DNA of 64,000 nt from Neorhizobium galegae bv. officinalis (GCA_000985875.1 CCRI01000007.1:220025-284024), one strand, 5' to 3'. Positions 29,670-40,340 are shown, counted from the stretch's first letter. The notes: generated from the sequence alone by a model not told the origin. Program-made: numbers and translations.

Positions 29670-29891
29670 ATGGATGACTCGATCAAGATAGACAATCGCG
29701 GGGACTTCGGGCTCTGGGCCATCGAAGTGGCCAAGCAGATCGTCAGCGAACAGGGTTTCGACCTGGCCAAAGCTTCGCGGAGCGGCACGGAAGACGACGT
29801 GCGCGTCGCCGGCAATGCGCTGGGGCAGGCGATCACCGATGCACTCATCGAGGTCTATGACGGTCTGCTCGAAGGAGCGCCGGAAGAATAG
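29670..29891 (+). CDS. Hypothetical 73-residue protein
   Basis: The frame starts MDDSIKIDNRGDFGLWAIEV and continues EQGFDLAKASRSGTEDD to VYDGLLEGAPEE. It is acidic and probably helical with no membrane segment. It is divergent from the 61-residue frame by 45 bases. The longer open frame upstream is unlikely because it would overlap that gene. I do not recognise the family. Confidence 0.5.
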   Translation: MDDSIKIDNRGDFGLWAIEVAKQIVSEQGFDLAKASRSGTEDDVRVAGNALGQAITDALIEVYDGLLEGAPEE

Positions 29892-30011
29892 CGCAGCGTT
29901 GAATCCGGGCGGGGACGGCACGTGCTCTTCGCACCGTGCCTATCGGTGGTGCCAGAAAATTGGCCAAGGCCACCCCAGGGCGACCTTGGCGATTGCGATA
30001 GAAAAAGGTGA

Positions 30012-31346
30012 TTATTCGGCAGGCTGGCCCGCCGGTATCAGTACCGCCTCTTCGGCGTCGACGCCGCCCGCCATGGCGGCGGCAAACTGTGTCCGGTCCA
30101 GCTCGTTTTCCCAGCGCGCGACAACAATGGTCGCGACCGCATTGCCGATCAGGTTCGTGAGCGCCCGGCATTCCGACATGAAGCGATCAATACCGAGAAT
30201 CAGCGCCATGCCGGCGACCGGCACGGATGGAACGACCGAAAGTGTCGCCGCCAGCGTGATGAAGCCGGCTCCGGTAATGCCTGCCGCTCCCTTCGAGCTC
30301 AGCATCGCGACCAGCAGCAGCAGGACCTGGTCGCCGAGCGTGATCGGCGTGTCGGTCGCCTGGGCGATGAAGAGTGCGGCAAGCGTCATATAGATGTTGG
30401 TGCCGTCGAGATTGAAGGAATAACCAGTCGGAATAACGAGACCGACGACCGAGCGCTTGCAGCCGGCGCGTTCCATCTTTGCCATCAGTCCGGGCAACGC
30501 CGCTTCCGACGAGGAGGTACCGAGCACAAGCAGCAGTTCTTCCTTGATGTAGCGGATCAGGGAAATGATCGAAAAGCCGTTGTATCGGGCGACGGCGCCG
30601 AGGACGACCAGAACGAAAAGAAGCGAGGTGAGATAGAACGTGCCGATCAGCATGGCCAGGTTGGCAATCGAACCGATGCCGTATTTGCCGATGGTAAAAG
30701 CCATGGCGCCGAAGGCGCCGATCGGGGCAGCCTTCATCAGGATGGTCACGAGACGGAAGATCGGCGCGGTCAATGCCTGCAGGAAATCGAGAACCGGACG
30801 GCCGCGTTCTCCGACCATGCCGAGCGCGATGCCGAACAGAACCGAGAAGAACAGCACCTGGAGGATGTCACCCTGTGCAAAGGCGCCGACGATCGTCTCC
30901 GGGATGATATTCATCAGGAAGCCGGTGATCGTGGCGTCATGGGCTTTCGCCGTATAGGTCGCCACCGCCTTGGCGTCGAGCGTGGCCGGATCTATGTGCA
31001 TGCCGGCGCCGGGCTGGACGATATTCGAGACGAGCAGACCGACGGCGAGCGCAAGCGTCGAAAAGGTCAGGAAGTAGATCATCGCCTTGCCTGCGACACG
31101 CCCGACCTTCTGCAGGTCGGCCATGCCGGCGATGCCGGTTGCGACCGTCAGGAAGATCACCGGCGCAATAATCATCTTCACCAGCTTGATGAAGGCATCG
31201 CCGAGCGGCTTCAGCGACGCGCCTACATCCGGGTAGAAATGACCGAGCAGGATGCCGGCGGCGATTGCCACGAGAACCTGGAAATAAAGGTGGCGGTAGA
31301 AAGGAAGTTTGTCGTGCGTTGGCACATCGGAAATCATTGCGTTCAT
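30012..31346 (-). CDS. dctA: C4-dicarboxylate (succinate/fumarate/malate) transporter DctA
   Basis: A 444-residue dicarboxylate:cation symporter, very similar to rhizobial Dct[21 protein letters not shown], the serine-rich hairpin [14 protein letters not shown] and [19 protein letters not shown] with the substrate and sodium sites. It imports succinate, fumarate and malate. The start is taken at MNAMISDV because GGAGG lies 5 bases upstream of it; the ATG 12 bases earlier would bury that site in the coding region. A sigma-54 promoter and DctD-like sites precede it. Confidence 0.95.
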   Translation of the reverse strand: MNAMISDVPTHDKLPFYRHLYFQVLVAIAAGILLGHFYPDVGASLKPLGDAFIKLVKMIIAPVIFLTVATGIAGMADLQKVGRVAGKAMIYFLTFSTLALAVGLLVSNIVQPGAGMHIDPATLDAKAVATYTAKAHDATITGFLMNIIPETIVGAFAQGDILQVLFFSVLFGIALGMVGERGRPVLDFLQALTAPIFRLVTILMKAAPIGAFGAMAFTIGKYGIGSIANLAMLIGTFYLTSLLFVLVVLGAVARYNGFSIISLIRYIKEELLLVLGTSSSEAALPGLMAKMERAGCKRSVVGLVIPTGYSFNLDGTNIYMTLAALFIAQATDTPITLGDQVLLLLVAMLSSKGAAGITGAGFITLAATLSVVPSVPVAGMALILGIDRFMSECRALTNLIGNAVATIVVARWENELDRTQFAAAMAGGVDAEEAVLIPAGQPAE

Positions 31347-31431
31347 CATGTCCTCCATGGCGCCCCAACCAATTGGCCTCCCGGGGCGGTGGCGTTACTG
31401 TTGCTGCAGGTGTGCTGCTGGCTTTGCCGGA

Positions 31432-31446
31432 GCAACATGCATGCCA
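31432..31446 (-). promoter_or_regulatory. Sigma-54 (RpoN) promoter of dctA
   Basis: On the minus strand TGGCAT-GCATG-TTGC, with GG and GC exactly 10 bases apart, matches the -24/-12 consensus TGGCAY-N5-TTGC. It lies 86 bases before the dctA start and has the DctD gene across the divide, as in Rhizobium. Confidence 0.9.
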
Positions 31447-31521
31447 GAGGGACGGTTGACGCCTAACTCATTGATTCTTCGTCGTCGGATCGAACGGCGG
31501 CAGTCGTCTTTGAAATTTGCC

Positions 31522-31570
31522 GTGCGGATTTCCGCCATCGACCTTTGCTTTTTATGCGGATTTATGCACA
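31522..31570. promoter_or_regulatory. Tandem DctD-binding-type sites
   Basis: A perfect inverted repeat GCGGA-TT-TCCGC (31524-31535) and a related TGCGGATTTATGCACA (31555-31570) lie about 80 and 115 bases upstream of the dctA sigma-54 promoter, near the dctB start. Tandem upstream activator sites at this distance are known for rhizobial dctA. The second site is imperfect. Confidence 0.7.
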
Positions 31571-31579
31571 CATTCGGCG

Positions 31580-33433
31580 ATGTTTGAGCAACGCCTTCGC
31601 AAGAAATCTGTCGACGATTCCGCCTTCGCGTGGACGCCATGGCCTGTCTTTGCCCTTGCCGCGGCCGCGCTCCTGCTCTCCGCTCTTTTTGCCGCCGGTC
31701 TTTACGGCCGCAGTTCCGCCGTGAAAGCGCTCCTTGACCAGGGTCGCGCCGATGCCAATCTCAAGGTTGCGCTGTTGCGCGCGGTGCTGGAAAGGCCGCG
31801 GGCGCTTCCCCTGCTTCTGGCCGAGGATCAACAGGTGGCCGAGGCGTTGGCGTTCCGAAACACAGAGGCCATCGCTGCCCTGGACCGAAAGCTGGAGGGG
31901 CTCGTGGCCGGCACCAATGCCTCCGTTCTCTACGTCACTGGCAGGGATGGCATAGCCGTCGCATCCAGCAACTGGCGCGAACCCTTGAGCTTCGTCGGCA
32001 ACGACTATTCCTTCCGGGAATATTTTCAACGGGCGATGGAGAACGGAACGGCAGAGCATTTCGCCTTGGGCAGCGTCAGCAAGCGTCCCGGACTGTACAT
32101 CTCGCGGCGCGCCGAAAATCAGGCCGGCGCGCTCGGCGTCGTTGTCGTGAAGATGGAATTCGATCAGCTCGAAGGTGATTGGCACGACGCCGACCGTCCC
32201 GTCTATGTCACCGACGCCGACGGTGTCGTCCTGATCACCAGCATTCCGTCCTGGCGCTTCATGACGGTAGCGCCTCTGCCTGCGGACCGGCTTGGCGCCA
32301 TCCGCCAAAGCCTGCAATTTGGGAACGCGCCGTTGGCGCCTCTGCCGATCGTGCGGCAGGAAGCGCTTTCGGAGGGGGCGTCGATCGTTTCGGCGGTTTT
32401 GCCCGGTACAGGCGCGGGTGAGTATCTCCGTATTCTGACGCCGGTCCCATCGACTTCCTGGCGCCTCGAATATCTCGTACCGACCGAGCCTTCCGTCGCA
32501 GCGGCGGTACGCGAAGCGCGGCTGCTTGCACTTGCGGTGCTCGTTCCGATCCTGGCACTGATCGCATTCCTTTTGAGGCGGCGGCAGGTGATCGCCGATC
32601 GTATCGCCGCGGAAAAAGCCCTGCGCGAGGAACTGGAGCGCCGTGTCGCGGAACGAACCGTGGATTTGAGCCGCGCTCGGGACCTCCTGCAGGAAGAGAT
32701 TGCTGATCATCGCAGTACCGAGTCGAAGCTGCAGGTCGTGCAGCAGGAACTCGTGCAGGCCAATCGCCTTGCGATCCTTGGTCAGGTCGCGGCCGGGGTT
32801 GCCCATGAAATCAACCAGCCGGTCGCGACGATCCGGGCCTATGCCGACAATGCACGTGTCTTCCTGCAACGGAACCGGAAGGAGCCGGCGGAGGAAAACC
32901 TCGGCGAGATCGCCGCCCTGACCGAGCGGATCGGCATGATCACCGAGGAACTCAAGGCCTTCGCACGCAAGGGACGAACGCCGCCGGAAGCCGTCGATCT
33001 GCGGAGCGCCATCGAAGGCGCGGTGGTTCTTTTAAGGAGCCGCTTTGCCGGCCGGCTCGACATACTGCAGATCGACATGCCGCCGCCCGGCCTCGCCGTC
33101 ACCGGCAATCGCGTCCGCTTCGAACAGGTGCTGATCAATCTGTTCCAGAATGCCCTGGAAGCGCTGGAGGGTAAAGCCGAGGCAAGTGTGAATGTCTCCG
33201 TGGAGACGTTGGCGGATGAGGTCGTGATCCGGGTCTCCGACAATGGCCCCGGTATCGATCCATCGATTAGGAGTTCGCTCTTTTCGCCCTTCAACACCTC
33301 CAAGGAAAAGGGCCTCGGCCTCGGTCTGGTCATCTCGAAGGACATCGTCGCGGACTATGGCGGTCGCATCGAGGTCGAAAGCGGCGAAACGGGCACGACT
33401 TTCATCGTCTATCTGCGCAAGGCGGTATCATGA
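31580..33433 (+). CDS. dctB: C4-dicarboxylate sensor histidine kinase DctB
   Basis: A 617-residue membrane sensor. Residues about 25-45 and 315-335 are transmembrane helices around a periplasmic tandem-PAS sensor ([17 protein letters not shown] is the family's ligand region). A cytoplasmic coiled coil follows (about 350-410), then the phosphoacceptor GVAHEINQP and the ATPase boxes DNGPGI and KGLGLGL. It detects succinate-type acids in the periplasm and phosphorylates DctD. The start is the ATG giving MFEQRLRKK; DctD overlaps its stop. Confidence 0.94.
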   Translation: MFEQRLRKKSVDDSAFAWTPWPVFALAAAALLLSALFAAGLYGRSSAVKALLDQGRADANLKVALLRAVLERPRALPLLLAEDQQVAEALAFRNTEAIAALDRKLEGLVAGTNASVLYVTGRDGIAVASSNWREPLSFVGNDYSFREYFQRAMENGTAEHFALGSVSKRPGLYISRRAENQAGALGVVVVKMEFDQLEGDWHDADRPVYVTDADGVVLITSIPSWRFMTVAPLPADRLGAIRQSLQFGNAPLAPLPIVRQEALSEGASIVSAVLPGTGAGEYLRILTPVPSTSWRLEYLVPTEPSVAAAVREARLLALAVLVPILALIAFLLRRRQVIADRIAAEKALREELERRVAERTVDLSRARDLLQEEIADHRSTESKLQVVQQELVQANRLAILGQVAAGVAHEINQPVATIRAYADNARVFLQRNRKEPAEENLGEIAALTERIGMITEELKAFARKGRTPPEAVDLRSAIEGAVVLLRSRFAGRLDILQIDMPPPGLAVTGNRVRFEQVLINLFQNALEALEGKAEASVNVSVETLADEVVIRVSDNGPGIDPSIRSSLFSPFNTSKEKGLGLGLVISKDIVADYGGRIEVESGETGTTFIVYLRKAVS

Positions 33434-34794
33434 ACAATCCAACACCTGTCGTTCTGGTCGACGACGATGCCGACCTTCTCAAGGCGACCGCCCAGACGAT
33501 CGAGCTTGCGGGCTTTTCGGTCTCCCGATTTTCGAGGGCATCCGACGCGCTCGTCCGGATCGACGATGGTTTCGCCGGCGTCGTCGTGTCCGACATCCGC
33601 ATGCCCGAGATCGACGGGCTGCAGCTCTTCGACCGCATCCGCAAACTCGATCCGGACCTTCCCGTCATCCTGATGACCGGCCATGGCGACATCCCGATGG
33701 CCGTCAAGGCGATGCAGGACGGTGCTTACGACTTCATCACCAAACCTTTCGCTGCCGACCGCCTGGTGCAGGCCATTCGCCGGGCTGCCGAAAAACGGCG
33801 GCTGATACTGGAGAACAGAACGCTCCGCGACGCAGCCGAACAGGCACGCGACGACCTGCCGCTCATCGGTCAGACCGCGGCCATGGAGCGGCTGCGCAGA
33901 ACGTTGCGCCAGATCGCCGACACCGACGTCGACGTTCTGGTGACGGGAGAGACCGGCAGCGGCAAGGAGGTTGTTGCCAATCTGATCCATCGATGGAGCC
34001 GGCGGTCCAAGGGCAGTTTCGTCGCGCTCAATTGCGGCGCGCTTCCCGAAACCATCATCGAAAGCGAATTGTTCGGCCACGAGCCCGGTGCCTTCACCGG
34101 CGCGCAGAAGAAGCGTGTCGGCAGGATCGAGTATTCGAGCGGCGGCACCCTCTTCCTCGACGAGATCGAAAGCATGCCACCCGCCACGCAGATCCATATG
34201 CTGCGGGTCCTGGAGGCGCGGGAAGTGGCACCTCTCGGCACCAACGAGACACGGCCGATCGACCTGAGGGTCGTGGCGGCCGCCAAGGTCGATCTCGGCG
34301 ATCCCTCGCAGCGCGGCGCGTTTCGCGAAGACCTCTACTACCGGCTCAACGTCGTCACCATTTCCATTCCGCCGCTGCGTGAACGGCGCGACGACATCCT
34401 CCTGCTCTTCGGATTCTTTTGCGAGCGCGCCGCCAAGCGGTTCAACCGCCAAACGCCCGCCCTGTCATCGTCTATCCGCCATCACCTCGAAACCCATCAT
34501 TGGCCCGGCAACGTTCGCGAACTGTCCCACTTTGCAGAACGTTTCGTCCTCGGGTTGGCCGGGGAAGACGACAGAGCGATGGCGCCGCCGCAGGCGACCA
34601 CCACCTTGACGCTGCCACAGCGTCTCAACCAGCATGAGGCGGAAATCCTGCGCGAGACGCTGGCCAGCAACGCAGGCGATGTCCGCCGTACGATCGAGGC
34701 GCTCGGAATTCCAAGAAAGACCTTTTACGACAAGCTCCAACGGCACGGGATAGAGCGTGCCTCCTTCCACCAGGGTATCAAGCCGGACAGATAG
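33430..34794 (+). CDS. dctD: C4-dicarboxylate response regulator DctD (NtrC family)
   Basis: A 454-residue sigma-54 activator. Its receiver has acids in [10 protein letters not shown] and phosphoacceptor Asp55 ([13 protein letters not shown]). The AAA+ domain has Walker [10 protein letters not shown], the sigma-54 contact loop GAFTGA and Walker [11 protein letters not shown]. The C-terminus is a Fis-type helix-turn-helix ([16 protein letters not shown]). It activates dctA from upstream sites with RpoN. ATGA overlap with dctB. Confidence 0.95.
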   Translation: MNNPTPVVLVDDDADLLKATAQTIELAGFSVSRFSRASDALVRIDDGFAGVVVSDIRMPEIDGLQLFDRIRKLDPDLPVILMTGHGDIPMAVKAMQDGAYDFITKPFAADRLVQAIRRAAEKRRLILENRTLRDAAEQARDDLPLIGQTAAMERLRRTLRQIADTDVDVLVTGETGSGKEVVANLIHRWSRRSKGSFVALNCGALPETIIESELFGHEPGAFTGAQKKRVGRIEYSSGGTLFLDEIESMPPATQIHMLRVLEAREVAPLGTNETRPIDLRVVAAAKVDLGDPSQRGAFREDLYYRLNVVTISIPPLRERRDDILLLFGFFCERAAKRFNRQTPALSSSIRHHLETHHWPGNVRELSHFAERFVLGLAGEDDRAMAPPQATTTLTLPQRLNQHEAEILRETLASNAGDVRRTIEALGIPRKTFYDKLQRHGIERASFHQGIKPDR

Positions 34795-34857
34795 GGTCTC
34801 AAGGGCGCAAGCAGACGTTGTCGAAGCGGAAGGTGCCGAAAGACACGCTCGCCATGG

Positions 34858-35835
34858 TCAATATGCGGCTTCGGCATTGGCATGGTGGCAGGCCGTCAGC
34901 AACCCGGGGGCAGCCGTTCTTGCCGTCAGGCCAGGCTCCTGTTCGGCGCAAATCGACGTAGCCTTCCAGCAGCGCGTCCGGAATCGGCATCCGCTCGGCG
35001 GGTTGGCAGGGCTTGGAAGGTCACCTTCCAGGACGATGCGCTTGCGATGCCCGCGAAGCCTTGGGTCCGGCGTCGGAACGGCCGACATCAGGGCCTGCGT
35101 GTAGGGATGTGCCGGCGCACTGAAGATCGATTGCTTCGGCCCGGTCTCAATGATCTTGCCGAGATACATGACCATCACGCGATCCGAAACGTGCCGCACG
35201 ACGGCAAGGTCGTGCGCGACGAAAAGCATCGCGAGATTGCGCTCGCGCCTCAGCCTCGCGAGCAGGTTGACGACCTGTGCCTGAACCGAGACGTCGAGGG
35301 CGGAGACCGGCTCGTCGCAGACGAGGAGCGTCGGATCGAGTGTCAGGGCGCGCGCGATTCCAAGCCGCTGACGCTGGCCGCCTGAAAATTCGGAAGGATA
35401 GCGGTCCGCATGTTCCGCACGCAGCCCCACGGATTCAAGCAGCTTGACCGTTTCTTCCCGCCAGCGGGCCTTCGGCACGGCGTCCGGATGCAGCGACCAC
35501 GGTTCGGAGATCAGCCGGTCGACCCGCAGGCGCGGATTAAGCGACTGGTAGGGGTCCTGGAAGACGACCTGCATCTTGCGGCGCAATTCATGCAACTCCC
35601 TTCCACTCGCTTTGGTGATTTCCACGCCATCGAGAACGGCGCTGCCGCTGGTCGCCGGCCCGAGCTTCAGGAGCGTCCTCACCAGGGAAGTCTTGCCGCA
35701 ACCGCTTTCGCCGACAAGCCCGAGTGTCTCCCCGCGGGCGATCTCGAAGCTGACGTCATCGACTGCGCGCACGGCCGTCGCGCCGCTGCCGAAGTGCCGG
35801 GAAAGGTGTTCGACTTTGAGAAGGGGCTGATTCAT
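34858..35835 (-). CDS. Peptide/opine ABC transporter ATPase (DppF/OppF-like)
   Basis: A 325-residue ATPase with Walker A GESGCGKTSL, signature EFSGGQRQRLGIARAL, Walker B LLVCDEPVSALD and the C-terminal oligopeptide-transporter cysteine region (CRFRTRCWKATSICAEQEPG). It powers import with the DppD-like ATPase, overlapping that gene by 4 bases. It is the last gene of the five-gene importer operon, convergent with dctD. Confidence 0.93.
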   Translation of the reverse strand: MNQPLLKVEHLSRHFGSGATAVRAVDDVSFEIARGETLGLVGESGCGKTSLVRTLLKLGPATSGSAVLDGVEITKASGRELHELRRKMQVVFQDPYQSLNPRLRVDRLISEPWSLHPDAVPKARWREETVKLLESVGLRAEHADRYPSEFSGGQRQRLGIARALTLDPTLLVCDEPVSALDVSVQAQVVNLLARLRRERNLAMLFVAHDLAVVRHVSDRVMVMYLGKIIETGPKQSIFSAPAHPYTQALMSAVPTPDPRLRGHRKRIVLEGDLPSPANPPSGCRFRTRCWKATSICAEQEPGLTARTAAPGLLTACHHANAEAAY

Positions 35836-36803
35836 GCTGGCGACACCGGGAAATGGCAGGCGGCCTGGCGGCCCGGCCCCACGGTTTCAAGGGGAGGGAT
35901 GACCTCGGCGCAGAGCGCTTCGGCGCGCGGACAGCGCGTCCTGAACGCGCAGCCTGAAGGAAGGGCGACGGGATTTGGCGCCGAACCGGGGATCGGCACC
36001 AGTTCGTCCTCATCGGTATCCAGGCGCGGCTGCGAGGCGAGCAGGCCGACGCTATAGGGATGCCGTGCATCTTCGAAGAGTTCGAAGACATTGGCGGTCT
36101 CGACGATGCGGCCGGCATACATGACGGCCACGCGGTCGGCGAGTTCGGCCACCACGCCCAGATCGTGGGTGATGAAGATCATTCCGGCATCGCTGCGTTT
36201 ACGGATCGTTGCCAGAAGATCAACGACCTGCGCCTGGATCGTGACGTCGAGCGCCGTCGTCGGCTCGTCGGCGATGATGACATCCGGTTCGAGCGCGACA
36301 GCCATCGCAATCATGATGCGCTGGCGCATGCCACCGGAAAATTCGTGCGGATATTGCCGCGCCCGACGTTCAGGATCGGGAATGCCGATTGCCGTCAGGA
36401 GGTCGATCACGGCCTTTTCGACGCCACCTTCGGGGTTGCGACCGTGGATGCGGTACATCTCCGCGATCTGCCAGCCCACCGGATAGACGGGATTGAGCGC
36501 CGCAAGCGCATCCTGGAAGATGAGGGCGATCCGGCTGCCGCACAGATCTCGTCGCGCGGTGCGCGAAAGCTTCAGCAGTTCCGTCCCATCGAAGCGGATC
36601 GAACCCCGGTCGATCGCGCCCGGAGGATTGGGGACGAGGTCCATGATGGCAGATGCCGTCACGGACTTGCCGGAGCCGCTTTCGCCAAGAAGCGCCAGAA
36701 CTTCACCGCGTTCCAGCGAGAAGGAGACACCGTTGAGTGCGAATATGCGGCCGGACGCCGTATCAAAACTGACTTGCAGATCCTTGACTTCGAGAAGAGC
36801 CAT
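35832..36803 (-). CDS. Peptide/opine ABC transporter ATPase (DppD/OppD-like)
   Basis: A 323-residue ATPase starting MALLEVKDLQVSFDT. Walker A GESGSGKSVTASA, signature EFSGGMRQRIMIAMAV, Walker B VIIADEPTTALD, and the C-terminal OppD/F region with CAFRTRCPRAEALC. The start ATG overlaps the stop of the preceding permease by one base; the long open frame upstream belongs to an unrelated reading of that permease. Confidence 0.93.
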   Translation of the reverse strand: MALLEVKDLQVSFDTASGRIFALNGVSFSLERGEVLALLGESGSGKSVTASAIMDLVPNPPGAIDRGSIRFDGTELLKLSRTARRDLCGSRIALIFQDALAALNPVYPVGWQIAEMYRIHGRNPEGGVEKAVIDLLTAIGIPDPERRARQYPHEFSGGMRQRIMIAMAVALEPDVIIADEPTTALDVTIQAQVVDLLATIRKRSDAGMIFITHDLGVVAELADRVAVMYAGRIVETANVFELFEDARHPYSVGLLASQPRLDTDEDELVPIPGSAPNPVALPSGCAFRTRCPRAEALCAEVIPPLETVGPGRQAACHFPVSPA

Positions 36804-37720
36804 CAGCGCCTCCGGCTCACAAGACGCCAGTGCTGCGACGGATCGTTGACGATCCGGAACCAGTTGGCGAGCAGGTTGAAGGACATGGTGGTGAGCATGA
36901 CGGCGAGGCCGGGGAAAAAGCCGAGCCACCAGGCGGACGACAGATAGCCCTGGCCCTGGGCGACCATCAGGCCCCAGCTTACCGAAGGTGGCTGGATGCC
37001 GAGGCCGAGATAGCTCAGCCCGGATTCGAACAGCATGACCATGGCGAGGTTGACCGAGGCGAGCGTCAGCATGGTGGGTGCGACGCTCGGGAGAATGTGG
37101 GTGCGCAGGATCCAGGTCGGCCCCCCGCCGAAGACGCGCGCCGCATCGACAAAAAGTCGTTCGCGGACCTCCAGCGTTTCTGCCCTTGCGACGCGGATAT
37201 AGGCCGGCATGCGGGTGATGGCGAGCACGATCACGAGGTTGCCGACACTCGGACCGAACAGATAGAGGCCGAAGAGTGCCACCAGCAGGGTCGGGAAACC
37301 GAGGATAATATCGCAGATCCGCATGATGACGTTCCCGACGACGCCGCCGAAATACCCGGCGGTCACGCCCAGCAACGTTCCGCCAATCAGGCTTGTCAGC
37401 ACGGTCACTACAGCGATGCCGATCGTCGTCGAAGCCGCCTGGATGAGGCGGACGAGGAGCGGCCGTCCGAGTGCGTCGGCACCCAGCCACAAGGTCCAGG
37501 ACTGGCTGAAGTCGAACGGCGGCAGGTTGCGCGCCTTCAGCGAAATGCGGTTGTCGCCCAGCAGCGACAGGGAATCGGTGAGGATGGCGAGCACGACGAT
37601 CAAAAGCCAGATCGCCGCGGCGACGGCCATCGGGTCACCCGCGAGCGCACGCAGGAGCCAGAGAATACGGCGGCTGCGGCGCTCGCGGGTCGGGAGGAAT
37701 TCGGCAGACGTATCTGTCAT
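36803..37720 (-). CDS. Peptide/opine ABC transporter permease (DppC/OppC-like)
   Basis: A 305-residue permease with a cytoplasmic N-terminus, about six membrane helices and the BPD_transp_1 EAA-type loop (RVARAETLEVRERLFVDAAR). It contains the N-terminal LGADALGRPLLVRL, typical of the DppC group (usually GTDxxGRD). It overlaps the DppB-like gene by 4 bases and forms the channel with it. Confidence 0.93.
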   Translation of the reverse strand: MTDTSAEFLPTRERRSRRILWLLRALAGDPMAVAAAIWLLIVVLAILTDSLSLLGDNRISLKARNLPPFDFSQSWTLWLGADALGRPLLVRLIQAASTTIGIAVVTVLTSLIGGTLLGVTAGYFGGVVGNVIMRICDIILGFPTLLVALFGLYLFGPSVGNLVIVLAITRMPAYIRVARAETLEVRERLFVDAARVFGGGPTWILRTHILPSVAPTMLTLASVNLAMVMLFESGLSYLGLGIQPPSVSWGLMVAQGQGYLSSAWWLGFFPGLAVMLTTMSFNLLANWFRIVNDPSQHWRLVSRRR

Positions 37721-38637
37721 TCGACCCTCACGCGCGGGTCGATCGAGGCATAAAGCATGTCGACCAGGATATTGATGACGAAGATCACGACCGCGACGGC
37801 AAAGATCGATGCCTGGACGATCGCGAAGTCGCGCTTCAGAATGCCGTCGATCAGCAGTTTGCCGATGCCGGGAAACCCGAAGACCACCTCGACGACGCCT
37901 CCACCGCCGGCGAACTGGGCGGCCAGGTCGCCGGTCACCGTGACCGCCGGAAGCAGAGCGTTGCGTAGCGCATGCACGAAGGTGATCCGTCCGTCACGCG
38001 CGCCCTTGGCCCGCGCCGTCCGGACAAATGTCGCATTCAGGGCTTCAATCATCGAGCCGCGAACGATCTGCACCAGCGTCCCGAAAGGGCGGGCAAACAG
38101 GCAGGCGACGGGCAGCACCCAATAAATCGGGCCGCCGAAGCCTGAGGTCGGCAAAATGCGGAAGGTGACCGCAAACAGAAGCACGCCCATCAGGCCGAGC
38201 CAGAAATCCGGCACGCTTGCGGCTGCCTGCGACAGGACATTGACGCCCCGGTCGATCCAGCCACCGGCATTCACGGCAGCAATGGATCCCATGACGATCG
38301 CGGCGGCGAAGGCCAGCGCCAAGGCGATGGCGCCGAGCGCCAGCGTGTTCGGCAGTGCCTCCAGCACCACATCCATGGCCGGGCGATTGTGCCAGAGAGA
38401 GGTTCCGAAATCGAGGCGAAGGATATCCCAAGCCCAATCGAAGAACTGGGCCAGGAGCGAGCGATCGAGCCCAAGACGCAGGCGCATGGTTTCGCGCGCC
38501 GCATCCGAAGCGTCGATCGGCAGGTAGAGATTGACGGGATCACCCGTCAATCGCACGAGGAAGAAGGCGGAGGTCATCAGGGCCGCCAGCGCCAGCGCCG
38601 CGAAGGCCGCACGTTTCAGGAAATAGGTGAAGGACAT
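37717..38637 (-). CDS. Peptide/opine ABC transporter permease (DppB/OppB-like)
   Basis: A 306-residue permease with the DppB-type N-terminus (MSFTYFLKRAAFAALALA), the DppB landmark FLVRLTGDPVNLYLP, six predicted helices and the EAA loop TFVRTARAKGARDGRITFVH. It pairs with the DppC-like protein. It follows the binding-protein gene by 41 bases. Confidence 0.93.
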   Translation of the reverse strand: MSFTYFLKRAAFAALALAALMTSAFFLVRLTGDPVNLYLPIDASDAARETMRLRLGLDRSLLAQFFDWAWDILRLDFGTSLWHNRPAMDVVLEALPNTLALGAIALALAFAAAIVMGSIAAVNAGGWIDRGVNVLSQAAASVPDFWLGLMGVLLFAVTFRILPTSGFGGPIYWVLPVACLFARPFGTLVQIVRGSMIEALNATFVRTARAKGARDGRITFVHALRNALLPAVTVTGDLAAQFAGGGGVVEVVFGFPGIGKLLIDGILKRDFAIVQASIFAVAVVIFVINILVDMLYASIDPRVRVE

Positions 38638-38678
38638 CCGCTCTCCTCAAGCGACATACAAGCCGTCGGCCGGGCCGA

Positions 38679-40199
38679 TCAACGGTAGCTGATCGACTTC
38701 AGCTTGATCTCGTTGCCGGCCTGCACATCAGGCGTGTAATTCACGTTCTTGGCGACACGGGCGATCGTGACCATGTGAAAGAGCGGCGCGATGTTGACCG
38801 CATCGACGGCGATGTACTTGAACGCCTGTTGGAACAGCCTCTTGCGCTCGTCTCCGGTTGCCTTCGAGCCATCGGCGATCAGCTTGTCGAGACCGGCGTC
38901 GGTAATGGTCGACTGGTTGCCATCGGTGGTGAAGCGGTTCGGCAGCGTGAACACGGCATCGCCCTCGGCGTTGTCGATCTGCGTCTGCAGGATGGAAGGC
39001 TGGCGGTCCTTGCTCCACGGCTTCAGCAGCCGCTTGAGCCACGGGCTTGTCTCGAGCATTTCAAGCCGGGCGTTGAAACCGGCATCCGCCAGCATGGCCT
39101 GAATGGCCTCCAGGCTTTCGGACGAGTTCGGATAGATGCCGATGCGGCCATAGATGACGATCTCCTTGTCGACCGGCACGCCATCCGCCTTGGCGGCTGC
39201 AAGCAGGGACTTCGCCTTTTCCGGATCGTAGGTCCAGACCGGAATGTCGGGATTGAAGCCGAAGACCGAAGGTGGCACGACCTGCATCGCCTTTTGAGCG
39301 TCCTTGTGGAAGATCGTTCCGATGAGACCGTCCCTGTCGATCGCAAGATTGAGTGCTTCGCGAACGCGCTTGTCGTTGAGGGGCGCGATCTGCGCATCGA
39401 TCCTCAACAGCGACGTCTCGGCATTCGGGAAAGCATGATCCTGTCCGGTCGTGCCGTCCTGGGGTGCGATTTCATAGGCGATCTGCGCTTCGCCGGTGTC
39501 GACCATCGCGGCGCGCACCGCGGACTCGGCGCGCCAGATGATTGTCGCGTTGCGAATTGCCGGCTTGTCGCCCCAATAGCCTTCATAGGCCACCAGACCG
39601 ACGGACTGGCCGGGCGTCCATGCGACCAGCTTGTAAGGCCCCGTACCGGCCGGCGTGCGCGTCTTGGCGTCGCCCGGGGTTGCCGGCGAACCGATGTCCA
39701 GCGCGGACATCTTGTTCGGCAGGATCGGCTCGACGACGTCCGTCTTGATGAGGAGGCTCGTCGCGTTCACCGCTTCTGCGGCGAGTTTGAGGCCCTTCAG
39801 CGTGGCGAGCCCCACTTCACAGGCCAGCGCCGGATCCTGGGCCCGCTTCAGAGCCGCGATCACCGCATTGGCATCGAACGCCTTGCCGTCGTGGAAGGTC
39901 ACGCCTTCGCGCAGCTTGAACTCCCAGGTCAGGCTATCGACCTGCCGCCAGCTGGTGGCGAGGCTCGGGACGACCGAACCATCCTTGGGGCTGAGATTGA
40001 CGAGGGCTTCGGTGATGTTGTTGTGCAGAATGCGTGAATTGCCCGAGAGGTCCGTGTCGCAGGGGTCGAGCGATTTCGGCTCATCCGTCACCACGACCGT
40101 CAGCTTGTCCGGGGCAGCGCGAGCGGGAATTGCGACGCTTGCCGCCAACGACATTAAAAGCCCCATGCCCAGCGCATGGATGCCCGTGATCTTCTTCAT
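38679..40199 (-). CDS. ABC transporter substrate-binding protein (SBP_bac_5, peptide/opine/nickel group)
   Basis: A 506-residue lipid-free periplasmic binder with a Sec signal peptide (MKKITGIHALGMGLLMSLAA, cut near ARA-AP). It has the SBP_bac_5 pattern EPKSLDPCDTDLSGN..ILHNNITEALV, WEFKLREGVTFHDGKAFDAN and NDKRVREALNLAIDRDGL. The substrate class is peptides, opines or similar. The start is the ATG giving MKKITG, not the much longer open frame. First gene of the importer operon, divergent from an IclR regulator. Confidence 0.9.
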   Translation of the reverse strand: MKKITGIHALGMGLLMSLAASVAIPARAAPDKLTVVVTDEPKSLDPCDTDLSGNSRILHNNITEALVNLSPKDGSVVPSLATSWRQVDSLTWEFKLREGVTFHDGKAFDANAVIAALKRAQDPALACEVGLATLKGLKLAAEAVNATSLLIKTDVVEPILPNKMSALDIGSPATPGDAKTRTPAGTGPYKLVAWTPGQSVGLVAYEGYWGDKPAIRNATIIWRAESAVRAAMVDTGEAQIAYEIAPQDGTTGQDHAFPNAETSLLRIDAQIAPLNDKRVREALNLAIDRDGLIGTIFHKDAQKAMQVVPPSVFGFNPDIPVWTYDPEKAKSLLAAAKADGVPVDKEIVIYGRIGIYPNSSESLEAIQAMLADAGFNARLEMLETSPWLKRLLKPWSKDRQPSILQTQIDNAEGDAVFTLPNRFTTDGNQSTITDAGLDKLIADGSKATGDERKRLFQQAFKYIAVDAVNIAPLFHMVTIARVAKNVNYTPDVQAGNEIKLKSISYR

Positions 40200-40322
40200 G
40201 AAAGCCCTCCTCCAAATCGAAACGAGCCGCACATGGCGTCTCGGAGATCTTCTCCTCAAAGTCATCCGGGTCCGCGGGAATGCCCCGCGCTCAAATGGCT
40301 TTACTTCCTCCTGCAAGTGCGT

Positions 40323-40340
40323 AGTGTCAAATATGACACT
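40323..40340. promoter_or_regulatory. Perfect inverted repeat between importer operon and IclR gene
   Basis: AGTGTCA-AATA-TGACACT, 7-bp arms with a 4-base spacer, lies in the 211-base divergent promoter region. It is the likely operator of the adjacent IclR-family regulator. Confidence 0.75.
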
